A stretch of DNA of 64,000 bases from Thaumasiovibrio sp047250365 (GCF_047250365.1 NZ_JBLBVL010000005.1:124001-188000), one strand, 5' to 3'. Shown: positions 42,038-52,029, counted from the stretch's first letter. Numbers and translations are program-made. The notes: generated by a model not told the origin, from the letters alone.

Positions 42038-44044
42038 ATGGAACGCTTCCCACATTTATTGGCACCGCTGGATTTAGGTTTTACTCAATTAAAAAATCGG
42101 GTGTTGATGGGCTCAATGCATACGGGACTCGAGGATGTCCGTGGTGGTTTTCCTAAGCTGGCTGCGTTTTATGCTGAACGGGCGAAAGCGGATGTGGCGT
42201 TAATTGTGACCGGTGGCTTTTCACCTAACTTCAAAGGACGTTTACATCCGTTAGGGGCTCAATTTAGCCATACTCGCCACGTTAGGCAGCATCGGATATT
42301 GACGGAGGCGGTGCATCAGCATGGTGGCAAAATTGCGCTGCAATTACTGCATGCTGGTCGCTATGCGATGCACCCTTTTGCGGTGAGTGCGTCAGGCATG
42401 AAAGCGCCGATATCGCGTTTTGCCCCGCATCAGCTGAGTGATAGGGGGATACGTAAAACGGTGGCGGACTTTGCTCATAGCGCCGAATTAGCGCGTGAAG
42501 CGGGCTACGATGGCGTTGAAATAATGGGGTCGGAAGGATACCTGATTAATCAATTTCTCTGTCAGCGTACCAACCAGCGTTATGATGATTGGGGCGGAAG
42601 TAGCCAAAATAGAATGCGATTTGCATTAGAGGTGGTTAAGGCGGTAAGGGCTCGGGTTGGACGGGATTTCATTGTTATATTTCGTCTCTCTATGCTGGAT
42701 TTGGTTGAACAAGGCAGCCAGCTTGAAGACGTTATTTCATTGGCTCAGCGTTTAGAGAAAAGTGGGGTGACGCTGTTAAATACTGGCATTGGTTGGCATG
42801 AAGCCCAAATACCTACTATCGCAACACAGGTGCCACGTGGCGCATTTTCATGGGTGACGGAACGATTGCGACAGCATGTTTCAATCCCTGTGATAGCGTG
42901 TAATCGGATAAATACGCCCGACGTAGCAGAGTCTATTCTTGCGGCTGAACAAGCGGACATGGTATCGATGGCTCGGCCATTTTTAGCGGATCCCGATTTC
43001 GTCGCCAAAGCCAAGGCAGGTAAGCCGGAGACCATTAATACCTGTATTGGTTGTAATCAGGCGTGCCTCGATCATGTTTTTGTGATGCAGCGTGCAACGT
43101 GTTTAGTCAATCCACAAGCGTGTTATGAGACAGAACTCATTCTTCAGCCTGCTGTGCAGCCTCGCTCAATTGCGGTAGTGGGTGCTGGGCCGGCAGGCCT
43201 ATCGGCAGCAAAGGCTGCAGCACAGCGGGGACATCGGGTAACCTTGTTTGAGAAAGAAGCTGCACTTGGTGGGCAATTTCGCTTGGCGATGTCGATTCCG
43301 GGCAAAGAGGAATTTAAGGAGACCATTCGTTACTTTGATGTGCAGTTGGACTTACTGGGTGTGAAACGGGTGATGCGCCATTGTGCGACGGTTGATGATC
43401 TCAGCCTGTTTGATGATGTCATTGTCGCGACCGGGGTAAAACCCCGAATTCCGGATATTAGTGGTATCACTCACCCTAAGGTGATCGATTATCAAACCTT
43501 AATTCGTGATAAACCTCAGTTAGGCAACCGAGTGGCTGTGATTGGTGCGGGTGGGGTAGGTGTTGATGTGGCCTCGATGTTAAGTGAGCCGGCGCCATTA
43601 TCTCTGGAAGGCTGGCTGTTAAGCTGGGGTATTGATCATGGATTAACTCACGGTGGAGGATTATGCCCGCCAGAGCAATACAGCCCCAAAAGACAAGTTT
43701 GGCTTTTACAACGAAAACCCGGAAAGATGGGGCGTGGTCCAGGCAAGACAACCGGCTGGATTCATAAGAAAACGCTGGAAAAAAGAGGCGTTAAGATGCT
43801 GTCTGATGTGGTGTATAAACACATTGATGACGAAGGGTTGCACATCCTGATTCAAGGGCAACCGCAGTGTTTGCCTGTCGATCATGTGGTGTTATGTAGT
43901 GGACAACAATCTGTAGATGAATTATCGACACCGTTGGCACATAAAGGGGTAGCGGTACATGTTATTGGAGGTGCGGAGCTAGCCGGTGAGCTAGATGCGA
44001 AAAGGGCAATTCGTCGTGGCGTTGAGCTGGCAGCACAGTTGTAA
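42038..44044 (+). CDS. fadH: 2,4-Dienoyl-CoA reductase FadH
   Basis: 668 residues; NADPH-dependent flavoprotein with FMN, FAD and one [4Fe-4S] cluster, needed to oxidise unsaturated fatty acids. The N-terminal old-yellow-enzyme barrel (RVLMGSMHTGLED, LQLLHAGRYAMHP) runs to ~330; the cluster cysteines are in CIGCNQACL and CLVNP; the FAD fold is AVVGAGPAGLSAAKAA near 378 and the NADPH fold AVIGAGGVGVDVA near 500. GGAG is 8-10 bp before the ATG. A FadR operator sits in the promoter, so control by the FadR encoded at 28.2 kb is expected. Confidence 0.96.
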   Translation: MERFPHLLAPLDLGFTQLKNRVLMGSMHTGLEDVRGGFPKLAAFYAERAKADVALIVTGGFSPNFKGRLHPLGAQFSHTRHVRQHRILTEAVHQHGGKIALQLLHAGRYAMHPFAVSASGMKAPISRFAPHQLSDRGIRKTVADFAHSAELAREAGYDGVEIMGSEGYLINQFLCQRTNQRYDDWGGSSQNRMRFALEVVKAVRARVGRDFIVIFRLSMLDLVEQGSQLEDVISLAQRLEKSGVTLLNTGIGWHEAQIPTIATQVPRGAFSWVTERLRQHVSIPVIACNRINTPDVAESILAAEQADMVSMARPFLADPDFVAKAKAGKPETINTCIGCNQACLDHVFVMQRATCLVNPQACYETELILQPAVQPRSIAVVGAGPAGLSAAKAAAQRGHRVTLFEKEAALGGQFRLAMSIPGKEEFKETIRYFDVQLDLLGVKRVMRHCATVDDLSLFDDVIVATGVKPRIPDISGITHPKVIDYQTLIRDKPQLGNRVAVIGAGGVGVDVASMLSEPAPLSLEGWLLSWGIDHGLTHGGGLCPPEQYSPKRQVWLLQRKPGKMGRGPGKTTGWIHKKTLEKRGVKMLSDVVYKHIDDEGLHILIQGQPQCLPVDHVVLCSGQQSVDELSTPLAHKGVAVHVIGGAELAGELDAKRAIRRGVELAAQL

Positions 44045-44089
44045 TTGTTGTGCTAAGTTAATAGGCTTGAACCAACAAGGAGAGATAAC

Positions 44090-44638
44090 ATGGAAGCAGT
44101 GCAGTTATTACTTGAGCGACGTTCACTTCCGAAATTGGTCAACCCAGCTCCGCAAGGACAAGCATTGGAGGTGATTCTCAATGCTGGATTACGTGCCCCT
44201 GATCATGCAGGGTTAACGCCGTGGCGGTTTATCGTTGCACACGATGCGGGGCTACACCGTTTAGCGGACATTTTCGTTGCTGCGGCACAAGCCGATGGTG
44301 CGCCAGAGTCAACCCTAAAAAAAGCGGCACGGGCGCCTTTTCGCGCGCCGATGGTGATCACTGTTGTTGCTGCTGTTACAGCGCATGACAAGGTCCCTGC
44401 GATAGAGCAAATTATCTCTGCTGGCTGTGCGACACACGCCATGCAGATGGCGGCTGTGGCGAAGGGATTTGGTGGGTTTTGGCGAACTGGCTCATGGGCC
44501 TATCACGCCAGTGTGCGCGATGCACTTGGGGTTACTGGCGAAGAAGCCATTGTTGGCTTTTTGTATCTTGGTACACCAAATTGTCAATCGGCTAAATTGC
44601 CTGAGCGAGATGTAGACCGCTACGTGAGTTATTTGTAG
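44090..44638 (+). CDS. ydjA: Nitroreductase YdjA
   Basis: 182-residue FMN nitroreductase of the minimal YdjA type. LLERRSLPKLVNPAP, RAPDHAGLTPWRFIV, FRAPMVITVVA and GFGGFWRTGSWAYHASVRDALG are family blocks. The natural substrate is unknown. It follows fadH by 45 bp with AAGGAG before the ATG and may share its transcript; a SOS-type box precedes the next gene. Confidence 0.93.
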   Translation: MEAVQLLLERRSLPKLVNPAPQGQALEVILNAGLRAPDHAGLTPWRFIVAHDAGLHRLADIFVAAAQADGAPESTLKKAARAPFRAPMVITVVAAVTAHDKVPAIEQIISAGCATHAMQMAAVAKGFGGFWRTGSWAYHASVRDALGVTGEEAIVGFLYLGTPNCQSAKLPERDVDRYVSYL

Positions 44639-44715
44639 TCAGTCGGCGCAAGGTATCCATTGAGTCAAAAGATAAACAGGTAAAAGGAAGAGAATGTCAG
44701 CCGACTTGCCTAGTT

Positions 44716-44735
44716 AACTGTTTTTTTATACAGTA
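44716..44735 (+). promoter_or_regulatory. Predicted LexA (SOS) box before topB
   Basis: AACTGTTTTTTTATACAGTA contains CTGT-N8-ACAG exactly and agrees with TACTGTATATATATACAGTA at 16 of 20 positions. It ends 29 bp before the chosen topB start. Confidence 0.7.
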
Positions 44736-44764
44736 TCATCAGTGTGCCACATTGATGAATGACT

Positions 44765-46744
44765 ATGTCCCGTCTTTATATCGCTGAAAAACCGAGTTTG
44801 GGGAGGGCGATTGCTGCTGTCTTACCTAAGCCTCATAGTAATCAACAAGGCTACATCACTGTAGGAAATGGTGATGTGGTGACTTGGTGTATTGGTCATC
44901 TGTTAGAACAGGTTGAGCCGGATGCCTATGACGAAAAATACAAGAAATGGAACTTAGCTGATTTGCCGATTGTCCCGCCACAGTGGCAATTAAAACCTCG
45001 CTCTTCTGCTGCAAAGCAACTGGCTGTTATCCGTAAATTGCTAAAGGGTGCAGATGAGTTAGTGCATGCGGGAGACCCGGATCGTGAAGGACAGTTATTA
45101 GTCGATGAAGTGTTGGACTATTTAAAAGCACCTGCCGCAAAGAAAAAGAAAGCTAAGCGTTTACTGATCTCTGATTTGAATCCACCCGCCGTAAAGCGCG
45201 CACTGCAAACCATGCGCGATAATAGCGAATTTGTTCCACTATCTGTTTCTGCCTTGGCTCGCTCTCGTGCTGATTGGCTATATGGCATGAATATGTCTCG
45301 TGCTTATACGTTATTGGGAAAGAAAGCGGGTTATAACGGTGTATTGTCAGTGGGACGGGTGCAAACGCCGGTGCTGGGGTTAGTGGTTCGGCGTGATGAT
45401 GAGATTGCTAATTTTAATGCAAAGCCTTACTACGAACTCGACGCACTTATTCCGTATCAAGGGCAGGACATTAGAGCGCGCTGGCAACCAAGTGAAGCGT
45501 GTGGCCGGTATTTAGATGAATCTGGACGGTTATTGTCGCGGCCTTTGGCTGAGAACGTGCAGCAGCGAATTTATGATAAGCCGGCAACGGTGGTGGAGTC
45601 TACGCGCAAGACAACCAAGCAAAATCCCCCTTTGCCGTATTCGCTATCTGCGCTCCAAATTGATGCCGCCAAACGCTTTCAGCTGTCGGCAGCTGATGTA
45701 TTAGCGGTATGCCAGAGCTTATATGAAAAGCATAAGTTGATAACCTACCCTCGTAGTGACTGTCGCCACCTTCCACTCGACCACTATGCACAGCGTGATA
45801 GTGTGCTAAGTGCGATTGCAAGTAATGACCCCTCATTGGAAACCGCAGTTGAACAGGCAGACAAGCAACGACGCTCTGCTGCTTGGAATGACAAGAAGGT
45901 TGATGCCCATCATGCGATTATTCCAACCCCTAAAGGGGGGAAAGGCAGTGCGCTATCAGGGCGAGAAGCACAAGTTTATCAGCTGATTGCCAGACAATAT
46001 CTCATGCAGTTCTATCCTGCCGCTGTGTATGATAATGCGCGTTTGCTGTTTGATATCGAAGGTGGAAAATTTTTAGCGAAGGGGCGCTACTTGGCGCAAG
46101 CGGGTTGGAAGGCGCTGGTGGGAAAAACGGAGCAAGATGATGAAGCGCTGCAAGCGACAGTGCCAGCCCTTGAGCTCGATTCAGTGTGGACATGTCGAGA
46201 AGGCGCGATAACGGATAAGATGACCGAGCCACCAAAGTATTTTACTGAGGCAACGTTATTGCAAGCAATGACAGGAATTGCTCGTTTTGTTGGCGACGAG
46301 TCTTTACGGCAGGTGTTGCGAGAAACGGATGGCTTAGGTACGGAAGCAACGCGAGCCGGGATTATTGATATTTTATTTAAGCGCCAGCTGTTGTTACGAC
46401 AAGGTAAAACTGTACGGGCTTCAGAAGCAGGGAAAGGCTTAATCTATGCCTTACCACCAATGGCTGTCTTACCAGATATGACGGCACACTGGGAACATCA
46501 GTTGCAAGATATTGCTGAAAAGCGGGCCGCATACGCGCCATTTATGGCTCAGCTGGCTGACAGCGTTAGTGAATTTATGTCTAAAGCACAACAAGAGCCT
46601 GTGCCACAGAGTTTATTTTCTTTGCCTGAGGTGAAGCGACCGGCGTATAAAAAGCGCCGTAGCGGCACAGCGAGTTCCAAAGGGGGCAATGTGAAAACTA
46701 AATCAGCAGGACGTCGCAAGCGCAATTCCGCCCCGAAGACTTAG
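44765..46744 (+). CDS. topB: DNA topoisomerase III
   Basis: 659 residues; type IA topoisomerase that separates interlinked DNA. The Toprim domain has IAEKPSLGRAIAA and HAGDPDREGQLLVDEVL; the active tyrosine is in ITYPRSDCRHLP. Counting from the ATG at 44765 the tyrosine is residue 328, the same as in E. coli, which supports this start over the ATG two codons upstream. The C-terminal ~35 residues are lysine/arginine-rich. The end overlaps the convergent diguanylate cyclase gene by 47 bp. Confidence 0.96.
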   Translation: MSRLYIAEKPSLGRAIAAVLPKPHSNQQGYITVGNGDVVTWCIGHLLEQVEPDAYDEKYKKWNLADLPIVPPQWQLKPRSSAAKQLAVIRKLLKGADELVHAGDPDREGQLLVDEVLDYLKAPAAKKKKAKRLLISDLNPPAVKRALQTMRDNSEFVPLSVSALARSRADWLYGMNMSRAYTLLGKKAGYNGVLSVGRVQTPVLGLVVRRDDEIANFNAKPYYELDALIPYQGQDIRARWQPSEACGRYLDESGRLLSRPLAENVQQRIYDKPATVVESTRKTTKQNPPLPYSLSALQIDAAKRFQLSAADVLAVCQSLYEKHKLITYPRSDCRHLPLDHYAQRDSVLSAIASNDPSLETAVEQADKQRRSAAWNDKKVDAHHAIIPTPKGGKGSALSGREAQVYQLIARQYLMQFYPAAVYDNARLLFDIEGGKFLAKGRYLAQAGWKALVGKTEQDDEALQATVPALELDSVWTCREGAITDKMTEPPKYFTEATLLQAMTGIARFVGDESLRQVLRETDGLGTEATRAGIIDILFKRQLLLRQGKTVRASEAGKGLIYALPPMAVLPDMTAHWEHQLQDIAEKRAAYAPFMAQLADSVSEFMSKAQQEPVPQSLFSLPEVKRPAYKKRRSGTASSKGGNVKTKSAGRRKRNSAPKT

Positions 46745-48302
46745 CTTGATATAGGGCTTTATCGGCCTGTTCATAGAGGGTATGTGGCTGTTGCCCAAGT
46801 TGCGGCGTAATGGTCGCACTGCCAACACTAATGGTGACCACTTTGCCTTTATTAGGATGAGGAAGCGATAACGCTTCTATAGCGGCTACAAGTCGATTAG
46901 CGGTGTACTGGGCAGCCTGTTGATCAAATCCTGGCAAAAGATACGCAAATTCTTCCCCGCCAAGACGAGAAAAGAGGGCGCCTGCCCGTCGTTCGCACGC
47001 ATTAAGTGTGGTCGCAATTTTATGTAGGCAGCTGTCTCCCTGCTGGTGGCCGAATTTATCGTTGTACTGTTTAAAATGGTCAATATCGATAATAAGCAGC
47101 GAAAGAGGCAGTTGATGGCGTTCGGCACGGCGCCATTCGTTGTCCAATGCAGTATCAAAGACACGCCGATTCGCGATCCCAGTTAAAGGGTCTTCTTGAG
47201 ATAATTTTTCCAACAGTCGATTGGCCTCCTCAAGTTGATATGTTCGCTTTTGTACCCGTTGCTCCAGTTGCTGGTTGAGGGTGATCAGCGCATCTTCAGC
47301 TTGACGGCGGATGATATGCTGCGACAGTGTCGCTCCAAATTGTTTCAATATATGCTTATGGTATGAGCGCAGCGGTGCGCCAGAAACAAGGTTATCGACC
47401 GCAATCCACCCCAATAGTGTCTTATCATCCCATAGTGCGACGTAGCCATTCCATCCCCGGCCTACCACGGTCATGTCTTGATAGAGTTCGGTGTCTTCCT
47501 GAAAAAGGAGGAACTGTTTATCTTTTAGCGTTTGTTGCGCTAAAGGGTGGCTGGAGAGAGGGGATGAAAAGTAGCTTTCATCAATGGTTTCACCATAAAT
47601 ATCTGTCCCATAACTGCCTTTGACAACACCACCACGATGGTCGTAAAGCAATACCCCCATACGGTCAATGCCAAGCATTTTTTTACCGTGCTCTACCGAT
47701 GTATAAAGTAACTCATTCATCGTTCGAGTTTGTGAGAAGGTGGATGAAAGTGCATGCAAAGCTTGCATGCGATCGAGTAAGGCTTTTTGCTCTCTTTGGC
47801 TGTTAAAGAGTTGACTCTCTTTATCACGCAATGAACTGTAATCACTTTGTGCCGTTTCATTGAGTATGCGACCTTCTATTTCTGCGGCCAATAGAGAGGT
47901 TAAAACAGTGAGGTCATCATGACTAAAGTGGACTTGCGCGGCTACATCGATCACGAGACAACCAAGCGGACGTGATTTTCTTTGTAATGGTAACCAAACG
48001 CGCTGTAGTGAACCCTGCCACTCAATATTTGGAACGTTATCTCGTATTGACTGACTGATTTGATAAAACGGGTGTGGCATTCGGTCATAAGTAGCAATGG
48101 GAGGGGAGTGATAGCAATACTCGCCTTTCGATGCCGTCATCAATACTTTCCATTGTGATTGGTAGGAGATGATAAGGGTCAATTGTTGCACATCAAAATC
48201 GCTAACAAGTTGAGACCACAACGCATCACAAAGGCTTTTTAACCCTTGGTTTTGATTTAGCTTGTGACAAAGTGCGCTAAAAAAGCCTGTGATAAGTGAC
48301 AT
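46698..48302 (-). CDS. GAF-GAF-GGDEF diguanylate cyclase
   Basis: About 534 residues, cytosolic, no membrane helix. Two GAF-like sensor regions (~5-150 and ~180-340) are joined by a coiled linker; a second coil (NQQLEQRVQKRTYQLEEANRLLEKL) leads into the GGDEF domain (~365-530). The active motif is GGEEF at ~448-452 with NRRVFD and IDIDHFKQYND, so catalysis of c-di-GMP synthesis is likely. The product-inhibition site is altered: the RxxD place reads RAGA. The ATG at 48302 follows GGAGG, and the frame start at 48329 is less likely. A Fur box lies 23-41 bp upstream. Confidence 0.88.
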   Translation of the reverse strand: MSLITGFFSALCHKLNQNQGLKSLCDALWSQLVSDFDVQQLTLIISYQSQWKVLMTASKGEYCYHSPPIATYDRMPHPFYQISQSIRDNVPNIEWQGSLQRVWLPLQRKSRPLGCLVIDVAAQVHFSHDDLTVLTSLLAAEIEGRILNETAQSDYSSLRDKESQLFNSQREQKALLDRMQALHALSSTFSQTRTMNELLYTSVEHGKKMLGIDRMGVLLYDHRGGVVKGSYGTDIYGETIDESYFSSPLSSHPLAQQTLKDKQFLLFQEDTELYQDMTVVGRGWNGYVALWDDKTLLGWIAVDNLVSGAPLRSYHKHILKQFGATLSQHIIRRQAEDALITLNQQLEQRVQKRTYQLEEANRLLEKLSQEDPLTGIANRRVFDTALDNEWRRAERHQLPLSLLIIDIDHFKQYNDKFGHQQGDSCLHKIATTLNACERRAGALFSRLGGEEFAYLLPGFDQQAAQYTANRLVAAIEALSLPHPNKGKVVTISVGSATITPQLGQQPHTLYEQADKALYQAKSSGRNCACDVLLI

Positions 48303-48324
48303 TAATGCCACCCCCCTCCCGTTA

Positions 48325-48343
48325 TGCAATGAGTATCATTATC
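48325..48343 (-). promoter_or_regulatory. Predicted Fur box before the diguanylate cyclase
   Basis: TGCAATGAGTATCATTATC matches the 19-bp Fur consensus GATAATGATAATCATTATC at 14 positions, with one half perfect. It lies just upstream of the cyclase ribosome site. Confidence 0.65.
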
Positions 48344-48555
48344 ATGGTAACAATTTTGAACTCATTCAAGGTGAAAATAGTTTTTTTCTTCGGCACTTCA
48401 TATTGTTATATGCAATTCAATTTTTGTTACAAAGAGAAGGTTACGGGGGTCGACTTTAATCAGGTAGCGCGTCGGAAATCTTTGGGTTGTTCGCGTCATT
48501 GGTTGGTGTCGACTATGTTAAAAAGAGGGTAATGCATATGCAATCAGGGGGATAG

Positions 48556-48813
48556 ATGAAGGGAGGTATTGTTAGTGTGGTTTTGTTACTGTTCATCGTT
48601 GGGTGTTCAGGGCCAGATCGTATTGGTGTGTTGCGGCAATTCGGTTTTGAGCAAGAGTACCTCGATGGTTATCAAGATGGCTGTTATTCTAGAACGCAAC
48701 AGGGAAAGGTGCACGGTGAATCATATCATCAGGATATCGAAAGAATGCACTATGATGAGAGCTATAATGATGGGTGGGAAGATGGTTTCCGCCAGTGTAT
48801 CGCAAAGCGGTAG
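48556..48813 (+). CDS. Small lipoprotein, unknown function
   Basis: 85 residues. Signal MKGGIVSVVLLLFIVGC ends in a lipobox with Cys17; the following Ser at +2 suggests outer-membrane sorting. The mature part is acidic and tyrosine/glycine-rich with two similar pieces, EYLDGYQDGCYS and ESYNDGWEDGFRQC, each ending near a cysteine, so a disulfide is possible. AGGGGG lies 4-5 bp before the ATG. Single gene convergent with yejM. No family recognised. Confidence 0.65.
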   Translation: MKGGIVSVVLLLFIVGCSGPDRIGVLRQFGFEQEYLDGYQDGCYSRTQQGKVHGESYHQDIERMHYDESYNDGWEDGFRQCIAKR

Positions 48814-48834
48814 CACTGGCGGGATCAGTTTGCG

Positions 48835-50667
48835 CTAATCTCTTTCCGTACGATAGAAGCGCTTTAGTTCTTCCATTGCTTGAATGAGATTGGTCAGGTT
48901 GGCACTATCTGGGTTGCTCATAGGGCGATAGTGGTTATCGAAAACGGTAAACCTACCTTCATCGTCAATGACGGTGGTGGTCTCAGCGTTGATTAAGGCA
49001 ATATCATGCTCGTCTCCTGCCATGATCCAATTGCGCTTAATTCTCGGTGCAAACAGATTGTGCCCACTACTGTATAGCGTAGGGTCGGTTTCTACGCCGA
49101 GTAGGTTACTCATCAGCGTTGGCGCAAAATCTAGGTGATGGGTATGACGTTGAACCACATCACCTTTTTGGCCTGGTCGATAAATGATCATCGGTACTTG
49201 CAATTGGTAACGGCTGTAGTTTGAACCGACCCCCCAACGGTTCGAGTTGGTGTCGTTAAACTCTAACCCTTGGTCTGCGGTGATAATCACAACAGTATTT
49301 GATAGGTGCGGCTGTAGTGTTTGCACTATCTGCGCGATGTTTTTATCTACTTCGCTGGCAACAAGTTGGTAGTGGCTTTTTAGTATAGCTTCTTGTTTAT
49401 AGCTTGATGGCGCTTTTATATAACCATCACCACGTTGTGCTTCAAATTGCGAGAGCGCAGATAAGGTGATAACACTAAATTGTGGTGCAGTTTGCTCATT
49501 ATCTTGTTGTGCCAGCCACCATTGTTGCCAATGCTCGATCGTACTATTGTCATTGGGACTTTGAACAATGGTATCGATATTAAGTGCGGCAAAGAGTTCT
49601 TGCTGGAAGAGGCTGCTTTTCGCATTTTCGTTACCAAAGAGGCTGATTTGATAGCCCTGATCCTGTAGCGTTTCGAGCATAATCGGCGCTGTCTCTGCAT
49701 TGTAAGCGCTTTTTTGATAGCTTGCAGGCAGGCCATAGTAAAGACCAAATAAACTCTCTTGGCTGCGATTGCTGTTACTAAAGTGCTGCTGAAACGCCAG
49801 TGACTGCTGTGCAAAGGCAGACATCTCGGGCATAACAATTGGGTTGGCAGTATCCGCGCGTAAGTTGTCGACTAACAGTAAAACCACATTCTGAGCATCT
49901 TTGGGGGGCAAGATAGTTAATGGTTGCAATGGGTATTGCATCTCATTACTCGTGCTTATCTCTAATGCTTGTCGGCGACGAACATAATCACTGCGATCCA
50001 GTAAGCCATACTTTTCCATGAGACTTTTCGCGGTCATTGGATAGGCCAGTGGAAAGTTGTCTTTTTGGCGGGTGATATTGAGATCCAGCTGGGCATCACC
50101 CCACGCATAAATTAGGTGACTCGAAATGAAACAGAACGAAAAAACGATGCCGATAGGCAGCCCAAGGTGACGTCGGCTGAGTTTACGTAATTTTTTCCAA
50201 AGTAGCTCCGATAACACCATCTGCAAGAGAAAGATGATCGGCATACTAACAAACAGGTATTGCCAGTTGGCGTTGGCTTCGGTTCGTTCGCCACTGATCA
50301 ATAGGTTCCATACCACAGGGCTTAAATGAAGATTAAGCGTTTTATAGGCATGGGTATCAAGCAATAGGGTTGTTAATCCCAATGTGGCAACCAAAACGGC
50401 AAACAGCCGCATTAGGCGCTGTGATGGAATAACGAACGTGGTTGGAAATAGGATCAGCAGGTAGACCAGAAAGGAGATAAATCCAAAATGGCCGACCCAG
50501 CTCAGCCCCATATAGGCATACCCCAGCACGCTATCCGGCATTTGTGAATGCAGGATATACCGGCTGCCTAATGCCATAGCGACAAAGATATTGAAAAAAC
50601 AAAACCAATGCCCCCAGCTAATTAGCTGGGAGACTTTGTCACGATACTGGGCTGAATCATTTACCAT
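48835..50667 (-). CDS. yejM: YejM/PbgA-type inner-membrane protein (DUF3413 and sulfatase fold)
   Basis: 610 residues. The N-terminal ~190 residues carry five membrane helices (DUF3413), then a short linker and a periplasmic sulfatase-like domain (VVLLLVDNLRADTANP; HFSNSNRSQESLFGLYYGLP; VVIITADQGLEFND). In E. coli YejM (LapC/PbgA) senses lipopolysaccharide and controls LpxC turnover through LapB. It follows yejL by 32 bp in the same direction, the conserved pair. Confidence 0.94.
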   Translation of the reverse strand: MVNDSAQYRDKVSQLISWGHWFCFFNIFVAMALGSRYILHSQMPDSVLGYAYMGLSWVGHFGFISFLVYLLILFPTTFVIPSQRLMRLFAVLVATLGLTTLLLDTHAYKTLNLHLSPVVWNLLISGERTEANANWQYLFVSMPIIFLLQMVLSELLWKKLRKLSRRHLGLPIGIVFSFCFISSHLIYAWGDAQLDLNITRQKDNFPLAYPMTAKSLMEKYGLLDRSDYVRRRQALEISTSNEMQYPLQPLTILPPKDAQNVVLLLVDNLRADTANPIVMPEMSAFAQQSLAFQQHFSNSNRSQESLFGLYYGLPASYQKSAYNAETAPIMLETLQDQGYQISLFGNENAKSSLFQQELFAALNIDTIVQSPNDNSTIEHWQQWWLAQQDNEQTAPQFSVITLSALSQFEAQRGDGYIKAPSSYKQEAILKSHYQLVASEVDKNIAQIVQTLQPHLSNTVVIITADQGLEFNDTNSNRWGVGSNYSRYQLQVPMIIYRPGQKGDVVQRHTHHLDFAPTLMSNLLGVETDPTLYSSGHNLFAPRIKRNWIMAGDEHDIALINAETTTVIDDEGRFTVFDNHYRPMSNPDSANLTNLIQAMEELKRFYRTERD

Positions 50668-50699
50668 AGCGTTGTCGTTTGAATCCTATTGATTAACGA

Positions 50700-50921
50700 T
50701 TATTGCTTGTCTTTCACAGAGCTTTGTAACGCGTGGGCAAATTTTTCTGCGATCGCTTTACGTTGGCCGTTTGGCACATTGTTGTTGATGATATTAGTTG
50801 CAAGATCACCCACAATCATTAGTGATAAATCAGCTGGAGCTCGATGCTGTTCCAGTACATTTATCATGTCGTTAAGGATGGCTTCAACTTGTTTGTCGCT
50901 GTATTTTGACGTAACTGGCAT
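50700..50921 (-). CDS. yejL: YejL (DUF1414)
   Basis: 73 residues. VTSKYSDKQVEAILNDMINVLEQHRAPADLSLMIVGDLATNIINNNV is the typical YejL pattern. Function unknown. Gene order yejM-yejL-(divergent) yejK is as in E. coli. Confidence 0.95.
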   Translation of the reverse strand: MPVTSKYSDKQVEAILNDMINVLEQHRAPADLSLMIVGDLATNIINNNVPNGQRKAIAEKFAHALQSSVKDKQ

Positions 50922-50996
50922 AAGATTTTCGGTTTAAAGTTAACTAAAAGCTGCTTATCATAGCGCACACTCCCCCTTAACTGAAAACATTTCATT

Positions 50997-52007
50997 ATGA
51001 GTATGACCCTTTCACATCTAATTTTGCATCAAATCGAAAAAAACGATCAGCAGGAGTTGACGCTGCACCTGCGTGATGATGCATTGGCAAACAACGTCGC
51101 GAGTGAAGCCTTAGTGGCTGAACTGCATCGGGTTTTCAACAGTAAAGCGGGTAAAGGCTTTGCATACTTTGCTGACGATAGTAACGTGAAGCAGTGGTTG
51201 GGAGAATATCGGCAGGATAAGATTGATTTTGTTAGCTTCTCTAACCACTTAGCGACTCACCTGAAAGCGGAAATAAGCCAGTATCCTTTTGCTGAAGCGG
51301 GAACACTGGTGATTGCATTTTATCAGTCATTGGCGACCGACTATTTGTTTATTGGTATGCTGAATTCAAAACAGAGTATGCAGGTTACTGACAGTTTAGA
51401 CATCAATAATGTCGCTTATCTCGATGTCGCAAAAATGGACATTGCCGCGCGAATTGACCTGTCTTCTTATGAGACTGATCCTGAGTCCAATCGCTATTTG
51501 ACGTTCATTAAAGGCCGCGTGGGACGCAAAGTCGGTGACTTTTTCCTCGATTTCTTAAAAGCAGAGTCGGGGATGGATACTAAGCAGCAGAACCAACTAC
51601 TGATGCAAGCGGTCGAAGACTTCTGTACTGATGCACGATTAGACAAAGAAGAGAAGCAGCAAACGCGTCAACAGGTATATGAATACTGTAATAGCCGTTT
51701 GCAAAACGGTGAAGAGGTAGAGGTAAAAGAGTTATCTGGTGAGCTACCTGATAGCGATAGTGGGGCAGATTTCTATCAATTTGCTGCTGCACAAGGTTAT
51801 GAGTTGGAAGAGTCCTTTCCAGCAGATAGAACAACAATGCGTAAACTGAAGAAATTTGTCGGCTCTGGTGGTGGCGTGTCGATCTCTTTTGATGATTTGT
51901 TGTTTGGCGAAAGGGTATTCTATGATGCAGATACTGATACCTTGACCCTGAAAGGCATCCCGCCAAATTTAAAAGATCAATTGTTACGTCGGTTGGCGAG
52001 CGAGTGA
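50997..52007 (+). CDS. yejK: Nucleoid-associated protein YejK (NdpA)
   Basis: 336 residues (E. coli 335). The chain shows FAYFADDSNVKQWLGEY, FLDFLKAESGMDTKQQNQLLMQAVEDF and SFDDLLFGERVFYD in family order. Binds nucleoid DNA; precise role unclear. Divergent from yejL across 75 bp. Confidence 0.95.
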   Translation: MSMTLSHLILHQIEKNDQQELTLHLRDDALANNVASEALVAELHRVFNSKAGKGFAYFADDSNVKQWLGEYRQDKIDFVSFSNHLATHLKAEISQYPFAEAGTLVIAFYQSLATDYLFIGMLNSKQSMQVTDSLDINNVAYLDVAKMDIAARIDLSSYETDPESNRYLTFIKGRVGRKVGDFFLDFLKAESGMDTKQQNQLLMQAVEDFCTDARLDKEEKQQTRQQVYEYCNSRLQNGEEVEVKELSGELPDSDSGADFYQFAAAQGYELEESFPADRTTMRKLKKFVGSGGGVSISFDDLLFGERVFYDADTDTLTLKGIPPNLKDQLLRRLASE

Positions 52008-52029
52008 TTTTAATTTAAGTGCATTTTTG

